In this document: positions 1-5,319 of the stretch, piece by piece
How positions within the stretch are numbered: the stretch's first letter is position 1
How the letters are laid out: each line of letters opens with the position of its first letter
The notes under the pieces: generated by a model
What the model was told of the DNA's origin: nothing
What the model saw: only the letters and a program-made list of their open reading frames with translations
Databases searched by the model: none
Made by a program: the position numbers and the translations under genes
DNA from: Prevotellaceae bacterium
GTDB lineage: Bacteria; Bacteroidota; Bacteroidia; Bacteroidales; Bacteroidaceae
Assembly (NCBI GenBank): GCA_031262265.1
Contig: JAISIB010000006.1
Location: 1-7,029 of the forward strand
DNA: 7,029 nucleotides
Reading direction: 5' to 3'

Positions 1-366
1 AACTTCCGAAGGGTCGGTGCCGTATAAGTGTTCCCACTCGCCTAACGTGAAGTTCAAAATAGATTCCAAACTTTGCGGCGTATCGTATTTCTCGGTATTC
101 AGGTCTATGTGCAGAATCGGATGCGCCTGCCAATCTTTCTCCAAGCGTTCGATGGCCAAGCCTCCGAACAACTCCCGTTTCCCCTCGAAGTAGGCACGTA
201 ACGTAGAGATCAATAGACTCTTGCCAAAACGGCGAGGGCGGCTCAGAAAATAGTAACTGCCCGTGTTCGCCAATTGATACACCAACGCCGTCTTATCCAC
301 GTAGATATAACCGTCGCGGCGAAGTTTCTCGAAACTTTGAATGCCGATGGGAAAGAGTTTGCTCAT
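1..366 (-). CDS. AAA-ATPase-like protein, N-terminal fragment (runs off window)
   Basis: An uninterrupted frame of 122 codons runs from an ATG at 366 to the left edge, so only the N-terminus is present. It begins MSKLFPIGIQSFEKLRRDGY and contains the segment YVDKT at 22-26. A P-loop-like SRPRRFGKS lies at 42-50 (Lys49, Ser50 as the likely nucleotide-binding residues), and a hydrophobic strand ending in Asp at 84-88 (LHIDL) follows. This order is typical of the AAA-ATPase-like family (Pfam AAA-ATPase_like), which usually carries a PD-(D/E)XK nuclease-like domain at its C-terminus. That half is outside the window. Family members occur in many near-identical copies in Bacteroidales and their function is not established; a nuclease or mobile-DNA role is only suggested by the domains. 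The gene is divergent from the esterase and has its own -7 box. Family call is firm, function is not. Confidence 0.88.
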   Translation of the reverse strand, partial: MSKLFPIGIQSFEKLRRDGYIYVDKTALVYQLANTGSYYFLSRPRRFGKSLLISTLRAYFEGKRELFGGLAIERLEKDWQAHPILHIDLNTEKYDTPQSLESILNFTLGEWEHLYGTDPSEV

Positions 367-397
367 AATCCGAACGTTTGTTGAATGATAGATTGGG

Positions 398-405
398 CAA
401 AGATA
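398..405 (-). promoter_or_regulatory. Bacteroidota -7 box for the AAA-ATPase-like gene
   Basis: On the minus strand this reads TATCTTTG, a perfect match to the Bacteroidota sigma-factor -7 consensus TAnnTTTG. It lies 31 bases upstream of the ATG at 366, which leaves room for a short leader. I do not see a good TTTG -33 box at the expected distance of about 19-20 bases. Confidence 0.6.
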
Positions 406-449
406 GCATTTATTTTGCAAATGCCTCTATTATATTGCTGACTTTATCA

Positions 450-457
450 TATCTTTG
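450..457 (+). promoter_or_regulatory. Bacteroidota -7 box for the esterase gene
   Basis: TATCTTTG on the plus strand is a perfect TAnnTTTG match, 30 bases before the ATG at 488. Transcription would start near 463, giving a leader of about 25 bases. The TTG at 455-457, which opens the longest in-frame reading frame, is part of this box, so it is not a likely start codon. No convincing -33 box is visible. Confidence 0.65.
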
Positions 458-487
458 TGCCCTATTGTAAACTCAATAAATTCTAAT

Positions 488-1576
488 ATGATGAAGTATT
501 TTTTATGCGCTTTAATGCTTGTCGCGGGAACTATATGCGCGACTGCTCAGCCTCAACGCAGGCAACTCACCCCCAATGACACGCTCACTTCTTTCACCGT
601 TAATCCCGACGGAAGTGCAACATTCAGATTTTATGCACCGGATGCCAAGTATGTACAGCTTGGTGGGGAAATAGAAGGAAAGACTGTCGGGAAATCCGCT
701 GACGGAGTGTGGACTATGAACACGGCACCCAATGCCAGAACCGACGTTTACCGCTATTTCTTTATCGTGGATGGAGCGAAAGTGTACGACCCCAAGAATC
801 CGATAATGGCTGACTTTCACCCAACGGTCGACATTGTTCGACCCGGCTCCAACCTGTTCTGGCAGAAGCGCGACGTTCCTCACGGAATGGTGACGATTGC
901 CCACTACAAATCAAACGCCACCAAGACAGATCGCCGTGTGCATGTGTGGACGCCGCCGGGCTATTTCGCAGGAAGCGAGAAGCTGCCCGTTCTGTATCTT
1001 ATTCACGGCTACGGCGACAATGACACCTACTGGACCGAATCCGGCAAGGCAGGATGGATACTGGACAATCTCTTTGCGGAAGGGAAGATAAAGCCGATGG
1101 TCGTAGTCATGCCTGACGGCGGCATACCGGTGGAGACTTTCGCACAGGACTTGGGCGAAAGCATCATTCCTTATGTGGAATCCAACTTCCGCGTGTATAA
1201 CGACACGCCGCTCAGAGCCATAGCGGGACTGTCGATGGGCGGCATGGAAACCCTTGAAACGATAGTCAGGTACCCGGGCAAGTTCTCTTACGTGATTGTT
1301 ATGAGTTCGGGATGGTTTGCCAACACTCCCGAAGCGATTGCCAAATACGAGAAACGTGTAGAGGAGGCCGCCCCGACAATGAAGAAAAACTTCAAGTACT
1401 TCTTGTTTACAGATGGAGGTCCGACCGACTTGGCAATTCGGTACACCCAGCCTACGCGGGAAATCTTTGCTAAATACGGCATCAAGTCAGACTTCTCCCA
1501 GATAGAAGACGGCGGACATACCATGTATGTATGGCGTTATGACTTACACTCCTTTGCACCAAAGCTGTTCAAGTAA
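488..1576 (+). CDS. secreted alpha/beta-hydrolase esterase (feruloyl/enterochelin esterase-like, CE1 type)
   Basis: The 362-residue product starts with MMKYFLCALMLVAGTICATA, a typical signal peptide with likely cleavage before Gln21, so the enzyme is exported. Residues about 33-115 look like the immunoglobulin-like E-set/CBM48-type domain found at the front of bacterial feruloyl-esterase-like proteins (FRFYAPDAKYVQL, then VYRYFFIVDG). Residues about 130-362 are an esterase-D-type alpha/beta hydrolase: strand plus oxyanion region VLYLIHGYGD (168-177), nucleophile elbow GLSMGG with Ser249, and catalytic His344 in GGHTMYVW. Asp309 or Asp314 (TDGGPTD) is the probable third triad member. The start at 488 is chosen because it gives the complete signal peptide and lies just downstream of the -7 box; ATG 491 is an alternative. 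Such enzymes cleave ester side groups on plant or host glycans, or siderophore esters. The actual substrate cannot be read from the sequence, and no glycoside hydrolase or SusC/D genes are adjacent in the window. Confidence 0.87.
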   Translation: MMKYFLCALMLVAGTICATAQPQRRQLTPNDTLTSFTVNPDGSATFRFYAPDAKYVQLGGEIEGKTVGKSADGVWTMNTAPNARTDVYRYFFIVDGAKVYDPKNPIMADFHPTVDIVRPGSNLFWQKRDVPHGMVTIAHYKSNATKTDRRVHVWTPPGYFAGSEKLPVLYLIHGYGDNDTYWTESGKAGWILDNLFAEGKIKPMVVVMPDGGIPVETFAQDLGESIIPYVESNFRVYNDTPLRAIAGLSMGGMETLETIVRYPGKFSYVIVMSSGWFANTPEAIAKYEKRVEEAAPTMKKNFKYFLFTDGGPTDLAIRYTQPTREIFAKYGIKSDFSQIEDGGHTMYVWRYDLHSFAPKLFK

Positions 1577-1623
1577 CGCTCGCCGCATACACTAAGGAAA
1601 TTTGTGCCTGCTTGGCATACTCG

Positions 1624-1653
1624 CAAAGGCCGCTCTTTACGGAGCGGCCTTTG
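1624..1653 (+). terminator. strong hairpin terminator after the esterase gene
   Basis: A perfect 12-bp stem (CAAAGGCCGCTC, 1624-1635, pairing with 1642-1653) closes a six-base loop. The hairpin sits 47 bases after the esterase stop codon. The descending arm ends in TTTG and there is no long U-tract. The A/T edges of the stem make it plausible as a terminator for either strand. Confidence 0.8.
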
Positions 1654-1725
1654 TCGTACAAGTCAGATGAGCCTCTGTAAACACAATACATCCTCAGTTC
1701 GTTTGCTTAGTCGCCTTGATAGGTG

Positions 1726-1740
1726 AACAACCGCCTTTCT
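1726..1740. repeat. 15-bp direct repeat, left copy
   Basis: AACAACCGCCTTTCT is repeated exactly, in the same orientation, at 2402-2416. The two copies bracket the AT-rich segment that contains the small gene. The identity stops at the flanks on both sides. It may be an insertion-site duplication, an attachment-type core, or two members of a dispersed repeat. Confidence 0.7.
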
Positions 1741-1788
1741 AAAAACAGCCAGTCCAACGCATAAAATCCCTACTGACCGAAGAAACTC

Positions 1789-1870
1789 TATCTTCAACTT
1801 AAAGATATATATCTTCAACCTGCAAATACAAACCTTTAGTGTGGAGATTTATATCTTTAAGTTGGAGATA
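1789..1870. repeat. long imperfect inverted repeat in AT-rich DNA
   Basis: The left arm (1789-1809) and right arm (1850-1870) are reverse complements at 20 of 21 positions, with about 40 bases between them. The left arm ends in the 12-bp palindrome AGATATATATCT (1803-1814). The motif TATCTTCAAC occurs twice in tandem (1789-1798 and 1810-1819), and a weaker inverted relative (GTGGAGAT, 1841-1848) lies inside the loop. This repeated, nested pattern resembles a small dispersed or MITE-like element rather than a simple terminator. No transposase is nearby. Confidence 0.65.
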
Positions 1871-2022
1871 AAGAAATTAAAAGACGAAAATATCTTTTCG
1901 CGGCTGATAAAGATCTTATCAAAGCGGTATGAGAAGTTTTCTGAGGGGGAAAGAGAAATCTATTTGCTGATTATCAGAATAAAAAGTCGGGTGATTTGTT
2001 TATCTGGCTTTTTTATTTTTTG

Positions 2023-2030
2023 TAGTTTTG
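2023..2030 (+). promoter_or_regulatory. putative -7 box for the small gene
   Basis: TAGTTTTG matches TAnnTTTG perfectly and lies 48 bases upstream of the ATG at 2079. A TTTG at 1995-1998 could be the -33 element, but the spacer of 24 bases is longer than the usual 19-20. AT-rich sequence raises the chance of a random match. Confidence 0.45.
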
Positions 2031-2078
2031 CAAGAGAATAAAACATTGTTTATTAATATTATAGATTGAAAGAAAATT

Positions 2079-2351
2079 ATGATGCAAAGTGAGGAGAAGT
2101 TTAGAAAATACTTAGGTGTTAAACGTAAAAAAAATACTATTGATAGCATTATTAGTAGGTGTAATAGAATTAGTCGGGAAATAGGTGATCTTGATGAGGC
2201 GTATGATAAAGATAGGTGTAAATCATTGATAAACTGTATAGAAGATGGAGATAGATTAAGAATCAACGGAGATATAAAAGAAGGGACAAATACACTTAGA
2301 TCTGCCGTCAACCGATATATTGAATTTAGAAACTGGCAGTATTGTCAATAA
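2079..2351 (+). CDS. small 90-residue protein resembling the N-terminal module of nuclease/restriction-type proteins
   Basis: The frame encodes a charged, soluble protein with no signal peptide or membrane segment. Segments worth noting are EEKFRKYLG (5-13), NTIDSIISRCNRI (19-31), GDLDEAYDKDRCKSLI (36-51), and INGDIKEGTNTLRSAVNRYIEF (62-83). From memory, the order T-I-x-S-x-I-S-x-C-x-R-[IV], then GDLDExYxxD, then I-x-G-[DN]-I-x-x-GTxTL-[KR]-SAVxxYxxF recurs at the N-terminus of varied bacterial proteins, including HNH-endonuclease and restriction-like proteins. The usual linker between the middle and last motifs seems shortened here, and there is no catalytic domain after it. It could be a stand-alone partner or a truncated remnant. 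G+C is about 29% over 2101-2280, far below the neighbours, which points to recent acquisition. The purine-rich GAAAGAAAA before the ATG is a weak leader; the second ATG (2082) is an alternative start. Confidence 0.6.
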   Translation: MMQSEEKFRKYLGVKRKKNTIDSIISRCNRISREIGDLDEAYDKDRCKSLINCIEDGDRLRINGDIKEGTNTLRSAVNRYIEFRNWQYCQ

Positions 2352-2401
2352 GCATATTGAATGTCTTAATGAATTATACTTCTCAGATTAACTCCCGCAA
2401 C

Positions 2402-2416
2402 AACAACCGCCTTTCT
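2402..2416. repeat. 15-bp direct repeat, right copy
   Basis: AACAACCGCCTTTCT is an exact copy of 1726-1740, located 51 bases after the small gene's stop codon, where composition returns towards that of the core genome. A related inverted string, AGAAAAGGCGG, lies at 2507-2517 and could pair with part of this copy with one bulged base. Confidence 0.7.
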
Positions 2417-2547
2417 CCCGCTCCTAACTAACTTTGTTATTCCCACAATCGGGTGAGTTGTTTTCACGAGCGGCTTAGATAATTCGATAACAAACGGCGA
2501 ACGGACAGAAAAGGCGGGGCAACGAGTGGCGAGTGAATAAAATGTTG

Positions 2548-2555
2548 TATTTTTG
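2548..2555 (+). promoter_or_regulatory. Bacteroidota -7 box for cysS
   Basis: TATTTTTG is a perfect TAnnTTTG match. Transcription would begin near 2561, giving a leader of about 28 bases before the ATG at 2589. The TTG at 2553-2555, which is the most upstream in-frame start-type codon, is the end of this box and so cannot sensibly be the start. No clear -33 TTTG is visible. Confidence 0.6.
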
Positions 2556-2588
2556 TGGCATCAAATGAACTCTCAAACGTCAATTCAA

Positions 2589-4073
2589 ATGGAACATCCG
2601 CTGTTTATTCATAACACACTCACTCGTAAGAAAGAACAATTCATTCCGCTGCACGAACCGCACGTAGGTATGTACGTCTGCGGCCCCACCGTCTACGGCG
2701 ATGCGCATCTCGGACATGCGCGCCCTGCGATTACGTTCGATATCCTCTTTCGCTATTTGAAGCACTTGGGGTATCGGGTGCGCTATGTTCGGAACATTAC
2801 CGACGTAGGGCACTTGGAACACGACGCAGACAGCGGCGAAGACAAAATAGCCAAGAAGGCGAGGCTCGAACAGTTGGAGCCGATGGAAGTGGTGCAGTAT
2901 TATATGAATCGCTACCGGCACGCGATGGAAGCCCTGAACGTGCTGCCGCCCAGTATCGAGCCGCAAGCCTCCGGTCACATTATCGAACAAATTCAATTGG
3001 TAGAGGACATATTGAAGCATGGCTTTGCCTACGAGAGCGAAGGTTCTATCTACTTCGACGTTCCGAAGTACAACAAAACATATCATTACGGGAAGCTTTC
3101 CGGACGCAACATCGATGAGCTGATAAATAGCACGCGTGAGTTGGACGGACAGTCGGAAAAGCACAATCCGACCGACTTTGCGCTCTGGAAGAAAGCACAG
3201 CCGGAACATATCATGCGATGGCCTTCGCCGTGGAGCGAGGGCTTTCCGGGTTGGCATTGCGAATGTACGGCGATGGGAAAGAAATATCTGGGCGAGCACT
3301 TCGATATTCACGGCGGCGGCATGGACTTAGTCTTTCCGCATCATGAGTGCGAGATCGCACAATCGGTCGCCTCGCAAGGAGATGATATGGTGAAATACTG
3401 GATGCACAACAATATGATCACCGTCAACGGACAAAAGATGGGTAAATCGTTAGGAAATTTCATCACGCTCGATGAATTCTTCACGGGCAGCCATCCGATG
3501 TTGACGCAGGCCTATTCGCCGATGACCATCCGCTTCTTTATCTTACAGGCGCACTATCGCAGCACGATAGATTTCAGTAACGAGGCATTGCAGGCAGCCG
3601 AGAAGGGGATGAACTCCCTATTGGACGCCTACCATCATATAGACCGTATGCCGGAATCGGCGGAGGGCGATGAAGCTTCGCGCTCGTTGTTGACGCTGGA
3701 AAGCCGCTGTGCCGAAGCAATGAACGATGATCTGAATACGGCGATGGTGCTCTCTTATTTGTTTGAGGCGGCTACGATCATCAACGCAGTCGTCTATAAC
3801 AACGCCAAAGCGACCAAATCGGAAATAGAAGCCGTAAAATCTGCTTTTGAACGCTATCTTTTCGACATTCTCGGCTTGTGCGAAGAACAAGGTACGTCGG
3901 ACAAACGCGAAGCGGCCTACGGCGCGGCAGTAGATATGTTGCTGGACGAGCGCATGAAGGCCAAGACGAACAAAGACTGGGCAACGGCTGACCGCATTCG
4001 CAATGATCTGAGCGCATTGGGATTTGAAATAAAAGATACCAAGGAGGGTTACGAGTGGAAACTACGGCAATGA
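2589..4073 (+). CDS. cysS: cysteinyl-tRNA synthetase (class I)
   Basis: CysRS charges tRNA-Cys with cysteine using ATP, in the cytoplasm. The 494-residue protein has every class I hallmark. MYVCGPTVYGDAHLGHARP holds zinc ligand Cys31 and the HIGH-type motif HLGH at 40-43. GWHCEC holds Cys224. FPHHECEIAQS holds His251 and Glu255, completing the Cys-Cys-His-Glu zinc site by alignment with the E. coli enzyme. KMGKS at 283-287 is the KMSKS-type loop. The C-terminus ends in the usual small domain (ADRIRNDLSALGFEIKDTKEG). Length is slightly above E. coli's 461, as is normal for Bacteroidales. ATG 2589 is preferred because MEHPLFIHNTLTRKKE matches the usual family start and leaves a leader after the -7 box. 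ATG 2565 would add eight residues but would lie almost on the transcription start. It is probably cotranscribed with the overlapping thioesterase gene. Confidence 0.97.
   Translation: MEHPLFIHNTLTRKKEQFIPLHEPHVGMYVCGPTVYGDAHLGHARPAITFDILFRYLKHLGYRVRYVRNITDVGHLEHDADSGEDKIAKKARLEQLEPMEVVQYYMNRYRHAMEALNVLPPSIEPQASGHIIEQIQLVEDILKHGFAYESEGSIYFDVPKYNKTYHYGKLSGRNIDELINSTRELDGQSEKHNPTDFALWKKAQPEHIMRWPSPWSEGFPGWHCECTAMGKKYLGEHFDIHGGGMDLVFPHHECEIAQSVASQGDDMVKYWMHNNMITVNGQKMGKSLGNFITLDEFFTGSHPMLTQAYSPMTIRFFILQAHYRSTIDFSNEALQAAEKGMNSLLDAYHHIDRMPESAEGDEASRSLLTLESRCAEAMNDDLNTAMVLSYLFEAATIINAVVYNNAKATKSEIEAVKSAFERYLFDILGLCEEQGTSDKREAAYGAAVDMLLDERMKAKTNKDWATADRIRNDLSALGFEIKDTKEGYEWKLRQ
4041..4047 (+). promoter_or_regulatory. 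AGGAGG Shine-Dalgarno-like sequence inside the end of cysS
   Basis: AAGGAGG lies seven bases before a GTG at 4055, which is in frame with the thioesterase. It could therefore set a start five codons upstream of ATG 4070. However, the same bases encode Lys-Glu-Gly in the CysRS C-terminus, which is conserved in the family, and Bacteroidota seldom rely on Shine-Dalgarno pairing, so it may be coincidental. Confidence 0.35.
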
Positions 4074-4477
4074 CTCCGCAAGCCTTTTTTGAGAACGACC
4101 GTTTCGCGACCGAGGCGGGTATCGAACTGGTAGAAATACGTTCCGGCTATGCGCGCGCCCGTTTGCGCGTGGAAGCGCGACATCTCAATGCCGGAAAAAC
4201 GACACAAGGCGGTGCGATATTCACGTTGGCCGACCTCGCCTTGGCGGCTGCTGCCAACTCGCACGGCACGCTGGCTTTGTCTACGACCTCAAACATCACG
4301 TTTCTGCGCGCCAGTCGCCCGGGCGACGTGCTGACGGCCGAAGCGCGCGAACGCTACGTGGGGCGTAGCACAGGTTGCTACCAAGTGGATGTCGTCAATC
4401 AGGAAGATGCGTTGATCGCCGTGTTCGAGGCGACCGTTTTTCGCAAAGATACGCCCGTACCGTTCCGAGTGGACTGA
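4070..4477 (+). CDS. PaaI-family hotdog-fold thioesterase
   Basis: The 135-residue product is a full-length single-domain hotdog protein that would hydrolyse acyl-CoA or a similar thioester; the substrate is unknown. FFENDRFATEAGIEL (6-20) aligns with the start of E. coli PaaI (YENDACAKALGI). HLNAGKTTQGGAIFTLADLA contains Asn40, Gly47-Gly48 and catalytic Asp55 at the start of the long central helix. NSHGT and ITFLRASRPGD follow as in the family. The His of the PaaI HGG motif is Gln here (QGG). The ATG at 4070 overlaps the cysS TGA as ATGA, which suggests translational coupling; this gives MTPQAFFENDRF, the usual start of Bacteroidales homologues. GTG 4055, with an AGGAGG before it, is the alternative and gives 140 residues. 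No phenylacetate genes are nearby, so a role in that pathway is not implied. Confidence 0.88.
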   Translation: MTPQAFFENDRFATEAGIELVEIRSGYARARLRVEARHLNAGKTTQGGAIFTLADLALAAAANSHGTLALSTTSNITFLRASRPGDVLTAEARERYVGRSTGCYQVDVVNQEDALIAVFEATVFRKDTPVPFRVD

Positions 4478-5317
4478 TTATTCGAGCGTCACGTGATGCG
4501 CGACGATGTTTTTCCCTAAAAACAACGAGGCCGGACGACTGAAAAATGCGGCGTCTTCAGTCGTATAGTAGGTCGTCGTGCCGTGACGCGTGCATTTGGC
4601 GTCCATTTCCGGATGACGGAGCAAATAATCTTTCAGGCTGCGGGCTACATGCATGCCTTGCGTCAGAATCCGAACGGACGCCGGCGTGTATTGACGGATT
4701 TTATGAAGTAAGAGCGGGTAGTGCGTGCACCCCAGCAATAAGGTATCGATCTGCGGATCGCGGCTCATCAGTGCATCCAAGTGTCGTTTGACGAAATAGT
4801 CCGCACCCGAGCTGTCCGACTCACCGTTTTCTACCAACGGCACCCACATCGGGCAAGCCTCGCTATGTATGATAATATCGGGATACAGTTTGTTAATTTC
4901 CATCGGATAGGACTTCGAGTTGATAGTTCCCGTAGTTCCCAACACTCCGATGTGGCGGCTTTGCGTAATCTCGCCTACGCATTCGGCCGTCGGGCGTATG
5001 ACGCCCAATACCCGCCTTTGCGGATCTATGGAGGGCAGATCTCGTTGCTGAATCGTACGCAACGCTTTGGCCGAAGCGGTGTTGCATGCCAATATCACGA
5101 GGTGACAGCCCATCTCGAACAGCCGGCAGACGGCTTGGCGGGTGAATTGATAGACTACCTCGAAGGAGCGCGTACCATAAGGAGCACGCGCGTTGTCGCC
5201 CAGATATATAAAATCATAGGCGGACAACTCTTCTTGAATATCTTTCAAGATAGTTAGTCCGCCATAACCTGAGTCAAATATTCCTATGGCTCCCGCCTGA
5301 AAGGATGATCGGTTCAA
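4478..5317 (-). CDS. murI: glutamate racemase
   Basis: MurI interconverts L- and D-glutamate, supplying D-Glu for peptidoglycan stem peptides in the cytoplasm. The 279-residue protein has IGIFDSGYGGLTI with Asp15 and Ser16, the substrate-binding APYGTRS segment (45-51), catalytic Cys78 in ACNTASA, GTTGTINSKSYP (127-138), and the second catalytic Cys197 in LGCTHYPLL. All are conserved, so the enzyme should be active. The only suitable start codon before the FDSG motif is a TTG at 5317, two bases after the stop of the upstream skp-like gene (TAA-TA-TTG), which points to coupled translation. Its stop codon lies directly against the stop codon of the convergent thioesterase, with no bases between. 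It is the last gene of the bamA-skp-skp-murI cluster, and nothing between it and the next unit looks like a strong terminator. Confidence 0.96.
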   Translation of the reverse strand: MNRSSFQAGAIGIFDSGYGGLTILKDIQEELSAYDFIYLGDNARAPYGTRSFEVVYQFTRQAVCRLFEMGCHLVILACNTASAKALRTIQQRDLPSIDPQRRVLGVIRPTAECVGEITQSRHIGVLGTTGTINSKSYPMEINKLYPDIIIHSEACPMWVPLVENGESDSSGADYFVKRHLDALMSRDPQIDTLLLGCTHYPLLLHKIRQYTPASVRILTQGMHVARSLKDYLLRHPEMDAKCTRHGTTTYYTTEDAAFFSRPASLFLGKNIVAHHVTLE

Positions 5318-5319
5318 TA

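Larger units (their letters stand above)
1577..2078. other. gene-poor stretch between esterase and small gene
   Basis: No convincing gene lies in these 502 bases. They hold the esterase terminator (1624-1653), one copy of a 15-bp direct repeat (1726-1740), a long inverted repeat (1789-1870) and a promoter-like box (2023-2030). Composition drops sharply after about 1780: 1801-1860 is about 27% G+C by hand count. A 66-codon frame opening at a GTG (1841-2041) starts inside the inverted repeat and has no supporting features, so I do not call it a gene. Confidence 0.7.

Noticed and set aside
512..904. 130-codon minus-strand frame opposite the esterase
   Set aside because: It is antisense to the signal peptide and beta-sandwich domain of the esterase and has no recognisable motifs.
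1906..1920. Short interrupted palindrome GATAA-AGATC-TTATC
   Set aside because: Five-base arms in AT-rich DNA are expected by chance, and it has no clear position relative to a promoter.
1841..2041. 66-codon frame on the plus strand opening at GTG
   Set aside because: It starts inside the right half of the inverted repeat, has no promoter or ribosome-site support, covers a promoter-like region at its end, and resembles no family I recognise. Long frames are not surprising on one strand here.
2000..2311. 103-codon hydrophobic frame on the minus strand
   Set aside because: It is the antisense of the small gene at 2079-2351. Its Leu/Ile/Phe/Ser-rich make-up is what results from reading the complement of Lys/Asp/Arg-rich codons, and it has no leader signals.
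2352..2588. cysS leader as a T-box or other riboswitch
   Set aside because: The likely transcription start near 2561 leaves under 30 bases of leader, and no T-box motif or antiterminator pair is visible. T-boxes are not typical of Bacteroidota.
2580..3311. 243-codon minus-strand frame opposite cysS
   Set aside because: It is antisense to the unmistakable CysRS N-terminal half, including the HIGH motif and a zinc ligand. It is a shadow of the high-G+C codon pattern.
4507..4524. Hairpin TGTTTTT-CCCT-AAAAACA as a terminator for the thioesterase
   Set aside because: The stem is almost entirely A/T and therefore weak, and the bases encode part of murI. I keep it only as a possibility in the convergent-gene finding.
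4781..5257. 158-codon plus-strand frame opposite murI
   Set aside because: It lies wholly antisense to a gene with all glutamate racemase catalytic motifs and has no domain-like features of its own.
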